A stretch of DNA of 64,000 nt from JAUVXJ01 sp034411995 (GCA_034411995.1 DAOUME010000026.1:310001-374000), one strand, 5' to 3'; counted from the stretch's first letter, positions 1-9,294 are shown. The notes: generated from the sequence alone by a model not told the origin. Numbers and translations: made by a program.

Positions 1-312
1 TATGGAAGCGATGGGTCTGAGAGAGTCGATGCTCATGGAGCCCACCCAACCCGAGGGGAGGCCGGAGCCCGAGGCAGGAAAGCTATCGCTTCCCTGCGGA
101 GGGATGGTGCTCTGAACGCTGCCGGTCTGATTGCCGCCCCGGTCTACGTACGTGACCACAACGTTGGCATCCAGGGTTTCGTGCAGGTTCATGACCCAGG
201 TCTCGCTGGAGCCGACGCCGACCCCGTCGGTGGGGAAACCGGCGAGCACCACCGAAGAGATGGCTAAGCCGCCCAACAAAAGGGCGACGGTGGTCAGTGC
301 TTTGGCTCTCAT
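1..312 (-). CDS. Secreted protein, cut by left edge (N-terminal 104 codons)
   Basis: An open frame runs leftward from ATG at 312 to the window edge without a stop. A purine-rich ribosome site (GAGGGGTGAAG) lies just before the ATG. The first ~24 residues (MRAKALTTVALLLGGLAISS and on to VLA) are a clear signal peptide. The mature part is Gly/Ser-rich and beta-strand-like (VVVTYVDRGGNQTGS, then LPSGWVGSMSIDS), as in exported adhesin-like proteins. The family was not identified. Function unknown; the product is probably at the cell surface. Confidence 0.75.
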   Translation of the reverse strand, partial: MRAKALTTVALLLGGLAISSVVLAGFPTDGVGVGSSETWVMNLHETLDANVVVTYVDRGGNQTGSVQSTIPPQGSDSFPASGSGLPSGWVGSMSIDSLRPIASI

Positions 313-329
313 TCTTCACCCCTCTTTCC

Positions 330-1609
330 AGAGTGCCCGACTATCGTTGGCACGTCCTCCAACGACCAGATTGTGCTCTCCCGAGTATCCAACACTGAAG
401 CCACTGCGACATCGACCACGCGACCCCTGAGCCCAGGACAGCGCTGCCGCACCCTGCCCACGCCATCGTGCGCGTAGTACAGCCTCTCGGCCCCTGTCCT
501 GAGCCCTGGCGAAGGATCTCCTGCTGCGCGATGATGTCCAGCCCTCAGAGGTACACCGCCTCGGTGTCGCTGACCACCACAGGCAGGGTGGCCGCCAGGT
601 CCAGGACGTACTCCGTGGTGTCTCCAGCGACGGTCTTGCTGGCTCGTACCCCGTCGCCGTTGTAGGCGAACTGGGTGGTGAGCGACCCTTCCGTGACTTG
701 CGTCAGCCGGTTGCCGTGGTCGTAGGTGTAGCTGCGCACATCGTCGCTGGTGAGGTTGCCGTTGGCATCCCAAGTGTACGCCACCCCGCCCACGCCGGTC
801 AAGCGCTTCGCCGCGTCGTAGGTGTAGCTCAGTTGCCCGTCGGGGGAGGTCATGCTCTGCCGGTTGCCGACAGCGTCGTAGGTGTAGTCGTACTCCGCGC
901 CGCTGGAGTAGGTGGCCGAGGTCAGACGATAGAGCGGGTCGTACTGGTAGGTGATGGTGATCGTCGAGGTGGCGTTCTGCTGCTCCCCCCCGGGCCGGAT
1001 GTCCGTCCAGAACATCGCCCGGTGCTGGCTCTCCGCCTGAGCCTCGCTCATGGGCTGGTCGTAGATGAAGAGGTTCGCCACCTCCCCCTCCACCGAGGAC
1101 CCTCCCCCAGCGTGCGAGCCCAGCCACACGTCCAGAGTGGCGCTCACGGAGTCGGTGATCGCCACCGAGTTGGCGCCTCCCCCATTCTGGTACAGGTGAG
1201 CGCTCCCCTCGCCCTCCCAGGTAGCCACGACGCTGCCCCAGCCCCACGCAGCCAGGTCCGCATGATCGCTGACCTCGGAAGTCTGCCCTCCGGCCACCAC
1301 CTTGAAGCGGACACGCGGCTCTTGTTCGTCGTCGTCCTCGTACAGCTCCAGCCGATCGCCCCCCGCCTGCCCCGCCTGGAAGAAGTAGTGGGTGGCCTCA
1401 TCACTAGTCTCCCAGTAGGGCTTCGCCTGAAGAGCGATACTGCCCTGGGCACGCCGGATGCTGCTGCTGTGCGCGCGGGCCAAAGTGGGCGTCGGGTGCA
1501 AGAGGTACTACGTAGCGTCTCCCGCGACCGTCTTGCCAGTGGTTCGACCGGGCTCACCACAAGTCCTTACCCCATCACCGTCGTAGGCCACCGGCGTCGC
1601 GCGGGTTGA
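330..1609 (-). pseudogene. Decayed RHS/YD-repeat gene with LamG-like segment
   Basis: The longest open stretch (1501-545) encodes a LamG-like segment (residues ~30-165) followed by YD repeats (YTYDAVGNR, YTYDAAKRLTGV, YTWDANGNLTSD, YTYDHGNRLTQV). The upstream end (1609-1502) translates to a second copy of the DGDGVR...KTVAGD motif followed by a TAG. At 545 a TGA replaces the Tyr found at the same place in the sibling copy near 3460 (EAVYL-stop-GLDIIAQQ). Beyond it the LYYAHDG motif continues in another frame and then fades out. It has stops, a frameshift and no start, so it is an orphan RHS remnant downstream of the toxin tip and immunity-like gene, where polymorphic toxin loci keep spare modules. 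Confidence 0.8.
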
Positions 1610-1628
1610 ACGATGCTCTGGATATCTC

Positions 1629-2306
1629 CTATGACGTGGCCTGCCCTCGGCGGAAGATGTTTCGCTCACATCCAAACAGGGCAAGACCTTCGTCTCCCGT
1701 AGACCACAGATGAAGCAGGAGAGGCTGTCCGGACGAATCCACCCGCAAGTTCAGGACGAGAGTGTCAGGCATGGTGACAAACTCCTCCGCTACCTGGTCA
1801 TAGAATCTCCAATCCCCATAGCACCCACCCTCTTCAGCCAACCTCGTGCCTTCCTCGTAGAACCGCGCGCCTTGGAGATAGACGCGCACCCTCCCATCAG
1901 GATAGCGCTCCATCCACCAGTTGCTCCCCGCTGTTTCGAAGACGTAGTCTTCGTCGTACCGGTCCTCATAAATCTCTGTGAATGTTCCGTCACTCTTCAA
2001 GGTCAAGGTGTCCACGCTGCGTCCATAATGCGCCTGCCACGTGCCCACCAGTTCGGCCTCGTCGAAGGACCCTGGCGGAGCCAGGTAAGGTGCCTCCACG
2101 CAAAGGCGGAGAGACCGCACAGGCCCCACCAGCAGGAGCGCCGAAAACGCTGCAACCCCGCCAAGGAGGCATAACCCGGCCATCAGTGGCCGCCCCCTTC
2201 GTCGTACGAGCCCCAACACGATCAGCCCCACCCCCACGACCACCGACGCCAGCAAGGAACACACAACCAGGGCATCAAAGACCAGAAAGAGCCATCCCAA
2301 CTCCAT
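1629..2306 (-). CDS. Membrane-anchored lipocalin-like protein, possible immunity protein
   Basis: 225 residues, ATG at 2306 preceded by a GGAGGAG ribosome site. The N-terminal third has two or three hydrophobic helices (residues ~5-32 and 42-62). The rest looks like a small beta barrel (LVGTWQAHYGRSVDTLTL, SDGTFTEIYED, ERYPDGRVRVYL), the pattern of lipocalin-like domains. It lies 165 bp behind the RHS toxin tip and before the orphan RHS remnant, the usual place for an immunity gene. The immunity role is inferred from position only; no named immunity family was recognised. Confidence 0.6.
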   Translation of the reverse strand: MELGWLFLVFDALVVCSLLASVVVGVGLIVLGLVRRRGRPLMAGLCLLGGVAAFSALLLVGPVRSLRLCVEAPYLAPPGSFDEAELVGTWQAHYGRSVDTLTLKSDGTFTEIYEDRYDEDYVFETAGSNWWMERYPDGRVRVYLQGARFYEEGTRLAEEGGCYGDWRFYDQVAEEFVTMPDTLVLNLRVDSSGQPLLLHLWSTGDEGLALFGCERNIFRRGQATS

Positions 2307-2471
2307 CCTGTGCGCTCCTCCCTACAGGCCCACATGAGCCCAGCACTGGACATTGCCGGCTCACGCAGACTCGCAGCAAACGGTGCATGAACGCCCGCCC
2401 CTTCCAGTCACGGGACAAGAACCGACAAGCTCGCCAGCGCACGGCGCTAGATGCGCCAAGGCCTCTGGATC

Positions 2472-3512
2472 TCACGGATGATTGAAGCGCCGCCCGAATA
2501 GGTCTTGGTAGAATCGGATGAAGCAGTCCGTCGGCATGGGCTCCTCCCACTCGAACCACTGCTCGATCGTGCCACCGGGACCCAACGCGCTGCGAGGCAC
2601 GTTCTCGAGTCGGTGAAAACGCGTCCCATAGATTCTGAGCGCCGAGGCCCATCCCATTCTGTTGAACGCCTCAAAGTGCACCATTCCTGCGCCCAGCCGG
2701 CTCTCGTGCACCCCTATCTCGTTGAACGAACCAAGGATGGCGCCCACCGGATCACCAAGGACGACCAACCTCAGATTGTGATAAGCATAGGACACGGCAC
2801 CGCCAACGAGCCTCTGAGGCAACGGGCCCTTGTCTCGGTCCTCATAGCTCTGGTTCAACATGTGCCAAGGCACTTGATATCCCTGCCTCGCCCACTCAGC
2901 GCGGAACTGGAAAAGCGCAGGGCTACGCATGACGGCTTGAGTCAGCGGGGACTCTGGGCCGAAGCGAGTCTCTTCGCCGATCCACCGCCACTCCCAGCGC
3001 CAGCCCTGCGCCAGCAGCCCTGCGCAGTAGGCAGCCTCGAAGACCGAATACCCCGGCAGTGCCTCCTGGCATTCGGGGCACAGGGGGTCAGGACCATGAC
3101 CATCCAGTCCCTCGGGGTCTGTGCGAGTGACCGGGCTGCTGCGCGCGTAGGCGTATCGGTTCAGCGTGCTGGGTCGCCATACATCCCCCGCCCACGGATC
3201 CTTCGTGATGAACCTCCCCACCTCCGGCTGGTAGTACCTGGCCCGCAGGTACAGCAACTCTACCTCCGCGTCCGAGGCCTCGCCGGTGAACCGCTAGGGG
3301 TTGTACACGTCGCCGCCCACCAGGGGAACCCCGAAGGGATCGTACGCGTAGTTGGTCTCTATCTGCCCGGTGGTGTCGACTAGCTGCCGCACGCTGCCCA
3401 GCCCGTCGTGCACGTAGTACAATCTTTCGGCTTGCTGCTGCGCGATGATGTCCAGCCCGTAGAGGTACACCGCCTCAATGTCGCTGATCACCGTGGGCAG
3501 TATGACTACCAA
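2472..3512 (-). pseudogene. RHS core C-terminal module with unknown tip domain, interrupted by TAG
   Basis: Reading from 3512, the frame holds the RHS core signature: LYYVHDGLGSVRQLVDTTG, YAYDPFGVPL, then RFTGEASDAEVELLYLRARY, YQPEVGRFITKDPWAG and LNRYAYARSSPVTRTDPEG. It continues into a ~170-residue variable tip ending at the TGA at 2472. A TAG at 3294-3296 sits where the family has Tyr (NP-Tyr-RFTGE), splitting the core. The 5' end stops at unrelated DNA near 3512, so the N-terminal repeats are gone. The tip (containing GAILGSFNEIGVHESRLGAG) matches no toxin I know. If expressed, re-initiation at TTG 3257 could give a 261-residue piece. Confidence 0.75.
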
Positions 3513-3825
3513 ACAACCGGCCGTGCCATCATGCCCTCACGAGAGCTCCTGACGGCAAAATGGACAGCAGTTCAGCCTGAGAGAGTTCGTCGCCCTGCTC
3601 CATACTATGCAACAGCCCGCAGCTCTCGTTCCTTGCGCATTTGAGACCATAGCCGAGGAGCTGCTCTATGTCAAGCCCCTTTGGCAAGGCCAGGATTCGG
3701 ACGTGGACTCATGACCTGCCGTGAATCCGCCGCCTCGCCCCGCAAACGCAGAGTCTTCACACTGTGGACTCTGGCCGTTCCCGTCGGGTGAAATGCACGG
3801 CGTGCGGCTCGACGGAGAGTGCCTT
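3513..3825. other. Gene-free stretch, broken RHS border to transaldolase promoter
   Basis: No supported gene. Around 3555-3715 the plus strand has a short start-less frame (includes LREFVALLHTMQQPAALVPC) that could be a scrap of a lost gene; I do not recognise it. The RHS homology ends abruptly near 3512, so the rearrangement boundary lies at the right-hand end of the RHS block. Confidence 0.4.
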
Positions 3826-3852
3826 TTGCACCTCAACCGAAGATGCTATAAT
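3826..3852 (+). promoter_or_regulatory. Extended -10 promoter for the transaldolase-like gene
   Basis: TATAAT at 3847-3852 is preceded by TG at 3844-3845, giving the extended -10 form TGnTATAAT. TTGCAC at 3826-3831 is a -35 with a 15-bp spacer, shorter than ideal and tolerable with an extended -10. The start codon is at 3944, leaving a ~85-nt leader. Confidence 0.65.
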
Positions 3853-3867
3853 AGTCCGTGACTATGC

Positions 3868-3908
3868 GGCCCCGGCCCGCCGCCGGACTGGCAGGGCGGG
3901 CCCGGGCC
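3868..3908 (+). promoter_or_regulatory. GC-only hairpin in the transaldolase leader
   Basis: Arms 3868-3881 (GGCCCCGGCCCGCC) and 3894-3908 (GGGCGGGCCCGGGCC) are near-perfect complements around a 12-nt loop, 35 nt before the start codon. There is no T-run, so it is not a classic terminator. It may stabilise the leader or slow polymerase. Confidence 0.5.
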
Positions 3909-3943
3909 ATCCAGGCACAGAGCCACGAGGAGGTCATAGGAGC

Positions 3944-4684
3944 ATGGAGATCTTTCTGGACACCGCCGACATCGAGGAGATCAGGAAAGCCGTGAAGATG
4001 GGGGTCGTGAGCGGGGTCACCACTAACCCCTCCCTGATGATGCGTGCAGGGCGCGGCGACTATCGCCAGGTGACCCAGGAGATCTGCTACCTCGTCCAGG
4101 GTCCCGTCAGCGCCGAGGTCGTGGGCACCGAGACCGAGCAGATGCTCGCGGAAGCCAGGGAGATAGCCCAGTGGTCGCCCTACGTGGTGATCAAGATCCC
4201 CGTGACCCCCAGCGGCCTGGAGGCGATGAGCATCCTCGCCGGAACCGAAGCCGACGAGGAGAACATCTGCCAGGGCTGCACCTGGGTAAAAGACTGCCCG
4301 CTGGACAGGGAGACCGCCAGCGACCTGGCACTCGCCTTCGGCATCAGAACCAATGCCACGCTGGTTTTCTCCGCCAACCAGGCTCTGCTGGCCGCTCTGG
4401 CGGGCGCATCGTACGCGTCGGTCTTCGTCGGTCGTCTCGACGACGCCGGGCACGAAGGCATGACCGTCGTGGCCGAGGCAGCGGAGATCCTGGCCACCTA
4501 CGGCCTGGAAACAGAGATCATCGCTGCCAGCATCCGCCACCCGCTCCACGTCACTCAGGCCGCGCTGGCGGGGGCCGACGTAGCCACGGTGCCCTACGCC
4601 GTGCTCCAGAAGATGGTCAGGCACCCCCTCACCGACGTGGGCATCGACCGCTTCCTCGAAGACTGGAAGAAGGTCAGCCGCTGA
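3944..4684 (+). CDS. tal: Fructose-6-phosphate aldolase/transaldolase (TalC/FSA family) with cysteine insert
   Basis: 246 residues, ATG at 3944 after an AGGAG site. It shows the small transaldolase family pattern: N-terminal MEIFLDTADIEEI, TTNPSL, the Schiff-base lysine in VVIKIPVT (about K84), TNATLVFSANQALLAALAGA, VGRLDDAGHEG, and a C-terminal IIAASIRHP plus HPLTDVGI block. These enzymes transfer or release dihydroxyacetone units in the cytoplasm (pentose phosphate pathway). Family members are usually ~215 residues; here ~28 extra residues (about 100-128) sit between strand beta4 (bearing K84) and the TNATLVF strand and carry Cys109, Cys112 and Cys118. The next gene starts 130 bp on and is functionally unrelated. 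Confidence 0.9.
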   Translation: MEIFLDTADIEEIRKAVKMGVVSGVTTNPSLMMRAGRGDYRQVTQEICYLVQGPVSAEVVGTETEQMLAEAREIAQWSPYVVIKIPVTPSGLEAMSILAGTEADEENICQGCTWVKDCPLDRETASDLALAFGIRTNATLVFSANQALLAALAGASYASVFVGRLDDAGHEGMTVVAEAAEILATYGLETEIIAASIRHPLHVTQAALAGADVATVPYAVLQKMVRHPLTDVGIDRFLEDWKKVSR

Positions 4685-4814
4685 GCCAGGCGCCCTATGT
4701 TGACTCCCGGCATCGTGCCACGTCTATGCATCCCAGGGCCGGCCCGCCGGCCCCGAACCTCCCCACGGAAGGGGCTCCACACGACGACGGCACCGGCGAG
4801 GAGATGATCCAGTA

Positions 4815-7541
4815 GTGGGGCGACCCCTTCGCACCTCCGCGCTGCTGTGCCTGGCCCTTTCCTGGCTGGTCTGCCTGCCCTCGCCTCATCTTGGAGAGGC
4901 TGCGGGCGGAGCCGAGACCAGGGCCGAAGAGTGGCACCAGACCGCGACCTCCGACTTCGCCCGGGGCACCCTCGACCACGTCCAGGTCGTGGACCACGGC
5001 GATGGAGCGTTGGCCCTGGCCGCTGGCGATCAGGGATACGCTTCCCACGGCGTCTACACCTCCACTACCCACCAGACCCACATCGTCTTCAACGCGGTGG
5101 GCGTCCAGTGGCACGCCGAGATCCCCCAGGCCGCGCAGCTCCGGGTGACCGTGCGCGCCACCAGCGATGGGAGCACCTGGTCCCCCTGGCAAGAGGTGGT
5201 AGAGCCCCAGCGAGATGGCACCCGCTTCTACGCACCCCTACCCATCGTGGTCCAGGGGGGAAGGCACCTGCAATATCAGGTCGAGCTCACCTCCGACCAG
5301 GCATCCCTCACACCACGCCTCGACGACCTCACCTTCACCCTCATCGACTCCACCGGCGGCCCCTCCCTGGAGGACGTGCAGGAGCTGCACCTGGCCGCGC
5401 TGCCGGAAGGGGGCGGAGTGCCCCGGCCGCCCATCATCTCCCGCGCCGACTGGGACGCCAGCGAAGGGTATCGGTACGACAACCAGGGCAACGAGATCTG
5501 GCCCACAGAATACCAGACCCCTGAGAAGATCGTCATCCATCACAGTGTAACCAGTAATTACGACCCCAACCCTCCGGCCACGGTGCGGGCCATCTACTAC
5601 TACCATGCCGTCACGCTGGGCTGGGGAGACGTGGGATACAACTTCCTGGTGGACTGGCACGGCAATATCTACGAGGGCCGTTATGGCGGTCTGGACGTGG
5701 TGGGCGGCCACGCCTACAGCTACAACTACGGCAGCGTGGGCGTGTGTGGCATGGGGACCTACGGCAACACATCCAACAGTGTGCTCCCCAGTGCGGAGCT
5801 GTTGGCAGGACTGGTCGACGTCTCTGCCTGGCAGTGCAGCCGGGTCCTTCTCCATCCTCTGGAGTCCTCTTTCTTCGTCGACAAGACCACCCAGAACATC
5901 GCCGGGCATCGCGACTACAACGCCACCGCCTGCCCTGGGGACAACCTGTACGCGCAACTGCCTGCCCTGCGTAGCTCGGTCTGGGCGGAGATCGTCGCGC
6001 ACACCCCTGCCTACCAGGCCCACTACCTGAGCCACGACGCCCCGGCGGTGCTGAAGACCGGCCAGTATGCCACCATCTCCCTCTCCATGGAGAACGAAGG
6101 GACCCTCACCTGGCTCGCCGCTGGAGCCAACGCGGTGGAGGTTGGCTACCGCTGGATCGACGGGCAGGGCTCTGTGATACCAGGGCATGCCCGCAGCTCG
6201 CTGCCCCAGAACGTTGCCTACGGCCACCAGGTCGAAGTAGACACCCTGACTATCCTCGCCCCCGACCAGCCGGGGAGCTATGCTCTGGAGCTGGACCTCT
6301 TCCACACGGGAGTGGGCTGGTTCTCCGCTCAGGGCAGCCCAGCGGCCAGCGCCACGGTGATCATCTATGACCCCGATACCTGGATCAGGACCCATTTCCC
6401 TCTGGCCGCCGTCCACCAACAGTCGCCTGCCCCCCCGGCCAACCTGGAGGCCCGCGCCCTCTGGGTCCCGCGCTGGTCCTACACCACTGCCGAAGACGTG
6501 AGGAACATCGTCAGCAAGGCAGCAGACGCCAACTTCAACACCCTCCTCTTCCAGGTACGAGGCCAGGCGGACGCCTACTACGATTCCCAGTACGAGCCGT
6601 GGGCGGACCGGCTGACCGGGACCCTGGGGCAGGATCCCGGCTGGGACCCTCTGGCCACAGCCATTGAGGAGGCCCACGCGGCCGGATTACAATTGCATGC
6701 TTATGTCAACGTATATCCGGTGTGGTTGGGATCAGATCCCCCGCCCTCCAACACCACCCCGTTGCACATGTACCACCTGTTCAACAGCCTGTACGGCAAC
6801 CAGTGGGTACAGTGGCACGAGAATGGGACTCCCCTGGGGCTCAATGCGTCCTACCTCACGGCGAGCCCGGGGCACCCGGCGGTGGCGGATCACATCGTGG
6901 CCGTGTGCCGCGACATCCTTGAGAACTACGATGTCGACGGCCTGCACCTGGACTACGTGCGGTACAGCGGGCCGGCCTACTCCCACGACCCCGTGAGCGA
7001 GCAACGCTTCGCCGACGCACAGCCCATGGCCTGGGCCGACTGGCAGCGCGCCCAGATCACCCAGCTAGTGGAGCGCATCCACGAGGAAATGCAGGCCCTC
7101 AGGCCCGACGCGGCCCTCTCCGTGGCCGCCTGGCCCATCTACGAGGACAAGTGGGGATGGGTCACCTACGGCGACGTCAGCTACGATGGTTACGAGGGCT
7201 ACTACCAGGATTCCCGAGGCTGGCTGCGCGCGGGCCAGGTGGACTTCCTAGCGCCCATGCTCTACGGCTCCTCCGTTCAGAACTACCTGGACAGATTCGA
7301 GATCCTGATCCAGGACTTCGTGGGCGAGTCGTACGGGCGCCACATCTACGCGGGGATACACGCGGGATACAGCTCTTTCGGGGAGATCGAGCAGCGCATC
7401 CGTTTGGCCCGGGAGGCGGGGGCACAGGGTCAGGCCATCTTCGCCTACTCCCTCGTCGAGGGCAACGGCTACTGGGACGACTTCAAGGAAGGCCCCTACA
7501 CGGAGCCGGCCCAGGTACCACCCATGCCCTGGAAGGACTAG
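4815..7541 (+). CDS. Secreted PGRP-type amidase fused to GHL10-type glycoside hydrolase
   Basis: 908 residues, GTG start at 4815 with GAGGAG 12 nt upstream. Signal peptide 1-29. Residues ~30-195 form a beta-sandwich. Residues ~230-385 are an N-acetylmuramoyl-alanine amidase (PGRP/Amidase_2) domain: zinc His in IVIHHSVT (~243), GYNFLVDWHGNIYEGR, and AGHRDYNATACPG with His ~365 and Cys ~373. An Ig-like segment follows (~395-520). Residues ~545-895 resemble the DUF187/GHL10 glycosidase family: ARALWVPRW, LLFQVRGQADAYY, and GLHLDYVRY with the likely acid Asp ~711. The product should cleave both the peptide and glycan parts of peptidoglycan outside the cytoplasm. Self wall remodelling and attack on neighbours are both possible. 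Confidence 0.88.
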   Translation: MGRPLRTSALLCLALSWLVCLPSPHLGEAAGGAETRAEEWHQTATSDFARGTLDHVQVVDHGDGALALAAGDQGYASHGVYTSTTHQTHIVFNAVGVQWHAEIPQAAQLRVTVRATSDGSTWSPWQEVVEPQRDGTRFYAPLPIVVQGGRHLQYQVELTSDQASLTPRLDDLTFTLIDSTGGPSLEDVQELHLAALPEGGGVPRPPIISRADWDASEGYRYDNQGNEIWPTEYQTPEKIVIHHSVTSNYDPNPPATVRAIYYYHAVTLGWGDVGYNFLVDWHGNIYEGRYGGLDVVGGHAYSYNYGSVGVCGMGTYGNTSNSVLPSAELLAGLVDVSAWQCSRVLLHPLESSFFVDKTTQNIAGHRDYNATACPGDNLYAQLPALRSSVWAEIVAHTPAYQAHYLSHDAPAVLKTGQYATISLSMENEGTLTWLAAGANAVEVGYRWIDGQGSVIPGHARSSLPQNVAYGHQVEVDTLTILAPDQPGSYALELDLFHTGVGWFSAQGSPAASATVIIYDPDTWIRTHFPLAAVHQQSPAPPANLEARALWVPRWSYTTAEDVRNIVSKAADANFNTLLFQVRGQADAYYDSQYEPWADRLTGTLGQDPGWDPLATAIEEAHAAGLQLHAYVNVYPVWLGSDPPPSNTTPLHMYHLFNSLYGNQWVQWHENGTPLGLNASYLTASPGHPAVADHIVAVCRDILENYDVDGLHLDYVRYSGPAYSHDPVSEQRFADAQPMAWADWQRAQITQLVERIHEEMQALRPDAALSVAAWPIYEDKWGWVTYGDVSYDGYEGYYQDSRGWLRAGQVDFLAPMLYGSSVQNYLDRFEILIQDFVGESYGRHIYAGIHAGYSSFGEIEQRIRLAREAGAQGQAIFAYSLVEGNGYWDDFKEGPYTEPAQVPPMPWKD

Positions 7542-9067
7542 TCTGACCCCTTCCCCAGCAACCCCTGCACCAGGTCCAGCGCCTGCTCTTTGGTGGACAC
7601 CTCTCCGCTGGCCTGCGCCTCCTGTATGGCCCGCAGCATTTTCCCTACGGCGGGGCCGGGTTCCATGCCCAAACGCTCCAGCAGGTCCCTGCCGCTGAGC
7701 AGAGGCTCCGGCTCGATGATCTGGTCGTGCCGCTCGTAGTAGTCGCGGAGCAGCAGACCGACGACAGCGCAGATCCGCACCCACTGATCGACGTTCTCGC
7801 CGTCGTGCACCAGGGCCAGGCTGTCGCCCAGAGAAAGCAGCAGCACTTCCACTCCAGCACCCTGCGTGTCGCGAAAGAAGCGATACGAGGCCCGGTCGCT
7901 GATCCGCTCCAGCCTGGCCAGGTGGAGCGGACGCATGTGGTGCCTGATCACCGTCTGGGCGAGCTGCACCTCGCGGCCCCCCAGATGGAACCGCCGCGCC
8001 ACCCGCGCCGCGACAGGGGCCGCCTCCCGGTCATGCCCAAAGAAGCGCAGGCGGCCGGCCTCGTCCACCTTGCCAGTGCTGGCCTTGCCCACGTCGTGGA
8101 GCAACGTGGCCAGCTTCAGGAGCACCGAGCGGCTTCGCTCGTCTACCAACTCTTCCCCAAGATACCTCACCAACTGCTCCGCAAACAGACCCACCGAGGA
8201 CCTGAAGTATTCGTCCACTTCTTGCTCAGCTCCCCATCGCTCAGCAGACGGAAGCTGCTGCCCATGGGCCAGACGCTCCAGCGCCTCGAACACCCAATCC
8301 AACGCACCTACCGTACGGAGGGAATGCTCGAAGATGTCTTCGAAGTGTGGGAGGGGCTGCTCCACCCCTCGCAGGGCATCCAGCTCGGGCACCAGTGCGA
8401 CCAGAAGGCCCAATCGATGGAGGTGGCGCAGGTGATCCTCTGCTCCACCGGCGGCCAGGATCTGGCACAGCTCGTCCCTCACCCGCTCCGCGGAGGCCTG
8501 GACGATCAGGTGCGCATCCCTGGCCATCAACTCCTCAGTACGTTCCTCTACCTCCATGGCCAGCTCCGCCGCCAGACGGATGGCCCTGAGCAGACGGACG
8601 GAGTCGTCCACGAAGACGGTGTCGGACACCGCCCTCACCACCCGCTCCCGCAGATCTCGCTGGCCCCCCCAGGGATCGATAATCTGCGGCCGCGGAGCGG
8701 TGTCTTGCACGTCGATGGCCATGGCGTTGATGGTGAAGTCCCGGGCCGCCAGATCGGTGTCCAGCGTGCCGCCGCGCAACGTGGCGAAGTCCAGATCGTA
8801 CCCTTCCGCTCCATCTCGCAGCACCACGCGCGCCGTATGCCGTTCCTCGTCCAGCAGCACGAAAGCGCCACCCAGCCGATTCGCCGCCTCCCGCGCCAGC
8901 TCTACCGCGCCATGCTCCACGACCAGATCCAGGTCGCGCGTCTCTCGACCGAGCAACAGGTCACGCACATAGCCTCCCACGATGTAGCCCTGGCACGACC
9001 TCGCCGCCAGCAACTCCCGTGCGAGCTCCAGCACGCCTTCTCTCTCGAACCAGGAAGCAGATCCCAT
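7538..9067 (-). CDS. cca: CCA tRNA nucleotidyltransferase/poly(A) polymerase family with HD domain
   Basis: 509 residues from ATG 9067 (MGSASWFEREG); ATG 9109 overlaps the -10 box so it is unlikely to be used. Class II nucleotidyltransferase motifs are complete: GGYVRDLLLGRETRDLDLVV near the N-terminus, RDFTINAMAI, DPWGGQRDLRERVVRAV, and DDSVRLLRAIRLAAEL. Residues ~320-430 hold an HD domain (LLHDVGKAST, then FFGHDREAA). Cytoplasmic; builds or repairs the CCA end of tRNA, and the encoded tRNA-Asp in this window lacks CCA. Its 3' end overlaps the convergent amidase gene by 4 bp. Confidence 0.92.
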   Translation of the reverse strand: MGSASWFEREGVLELARELLAARSCQGYIVGGYVRDLLLGRETRDLDLVVEHGAVELAREAANRLGGAFVLLDEERHTARVVLRDGAEGYDLDFATLRGGTLDTDLAARDFTINAMAIDVQDTAPRPQIIDPWGGQRDLRERVVRAVSDTVFVDDSVRLLRAIRLAAELAMEVEERTEELMARDAHLIVQASAERVRDELCQILAAGGAEDHLRHLHRLGLLVALVPELDALRGVEQPLPHFEDIFEHSLRTVGALDWVFEALERLAHGQQLPSAERWGAEQEVDEYFRSSVGLFAEQLVRYLGEELVDERSRSVLLKLATLLHDVGKASTGKVDEAGRLRFFGHDREAAPVAARVARRFHLGGREVQLAQTVIRHHMRPLHLARLERISDRASYRFFRDTQGAGVEVLLLSLGDSLALVHDGENVDQWVRICAVVGLLLRDYYERHDQIIEPEPLLSGRDLLERLGMEPGPAVGKMLRAIQEAQASGEVSTKEQALDLVQGLLGKGSD

Positions 9068-9107
9068 CTCACCACTACCAGGGGACAAACGATGCCCCTT
9101 GCCAGCC

Positions 9108-9137
9108 ATTGTATCACAGCGGCGAAAGCCGGGACAA
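9108..9137 (-). promoter_or_regulatory. Promoter for cca
   Basis: On the minus strand TTGTCC (9137-9132), an 18-bp spacer and TACAAT (9113-9108) preceded by TG one base away (extended -10). Transcription would start near 9100, about 34 nt before the chosen ATG. Confidence 0.7.
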
Positions 9138-9294
9138 CGAACCTGTATGGCCACGCGCCCTGGACGTGGCGGTGGGTCTGAGATCCGCCCGCCAGTGCGC
9201 TGTTCGGCGTAATACGGCATCAGTCCAGCGTCACGGCACCGCCTCCCTCCCACAGAGCTATGTCCGCGTGGTCAGGTTCTGGACCTCCAGGCCG

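Noticed and set aside
3555..3715. Possible small plus-strand gene containing LREFVALLHTMQQPAALVPC
   Set aside because: There is no start codon after the upstream TGA and no family resemblance.
5238..6677. 479-codon minus-strand frame over the amidase/glycosidase gene
   Set aside because: Antisense shadow; the plus-strand product has clear catalytic motifs.
7727..9181. 484-codon plus-strand frame over cca
   Set aside because: Antisense shadow of the nucleotidyltransferase gene with no recognisable domain or ribosome site.
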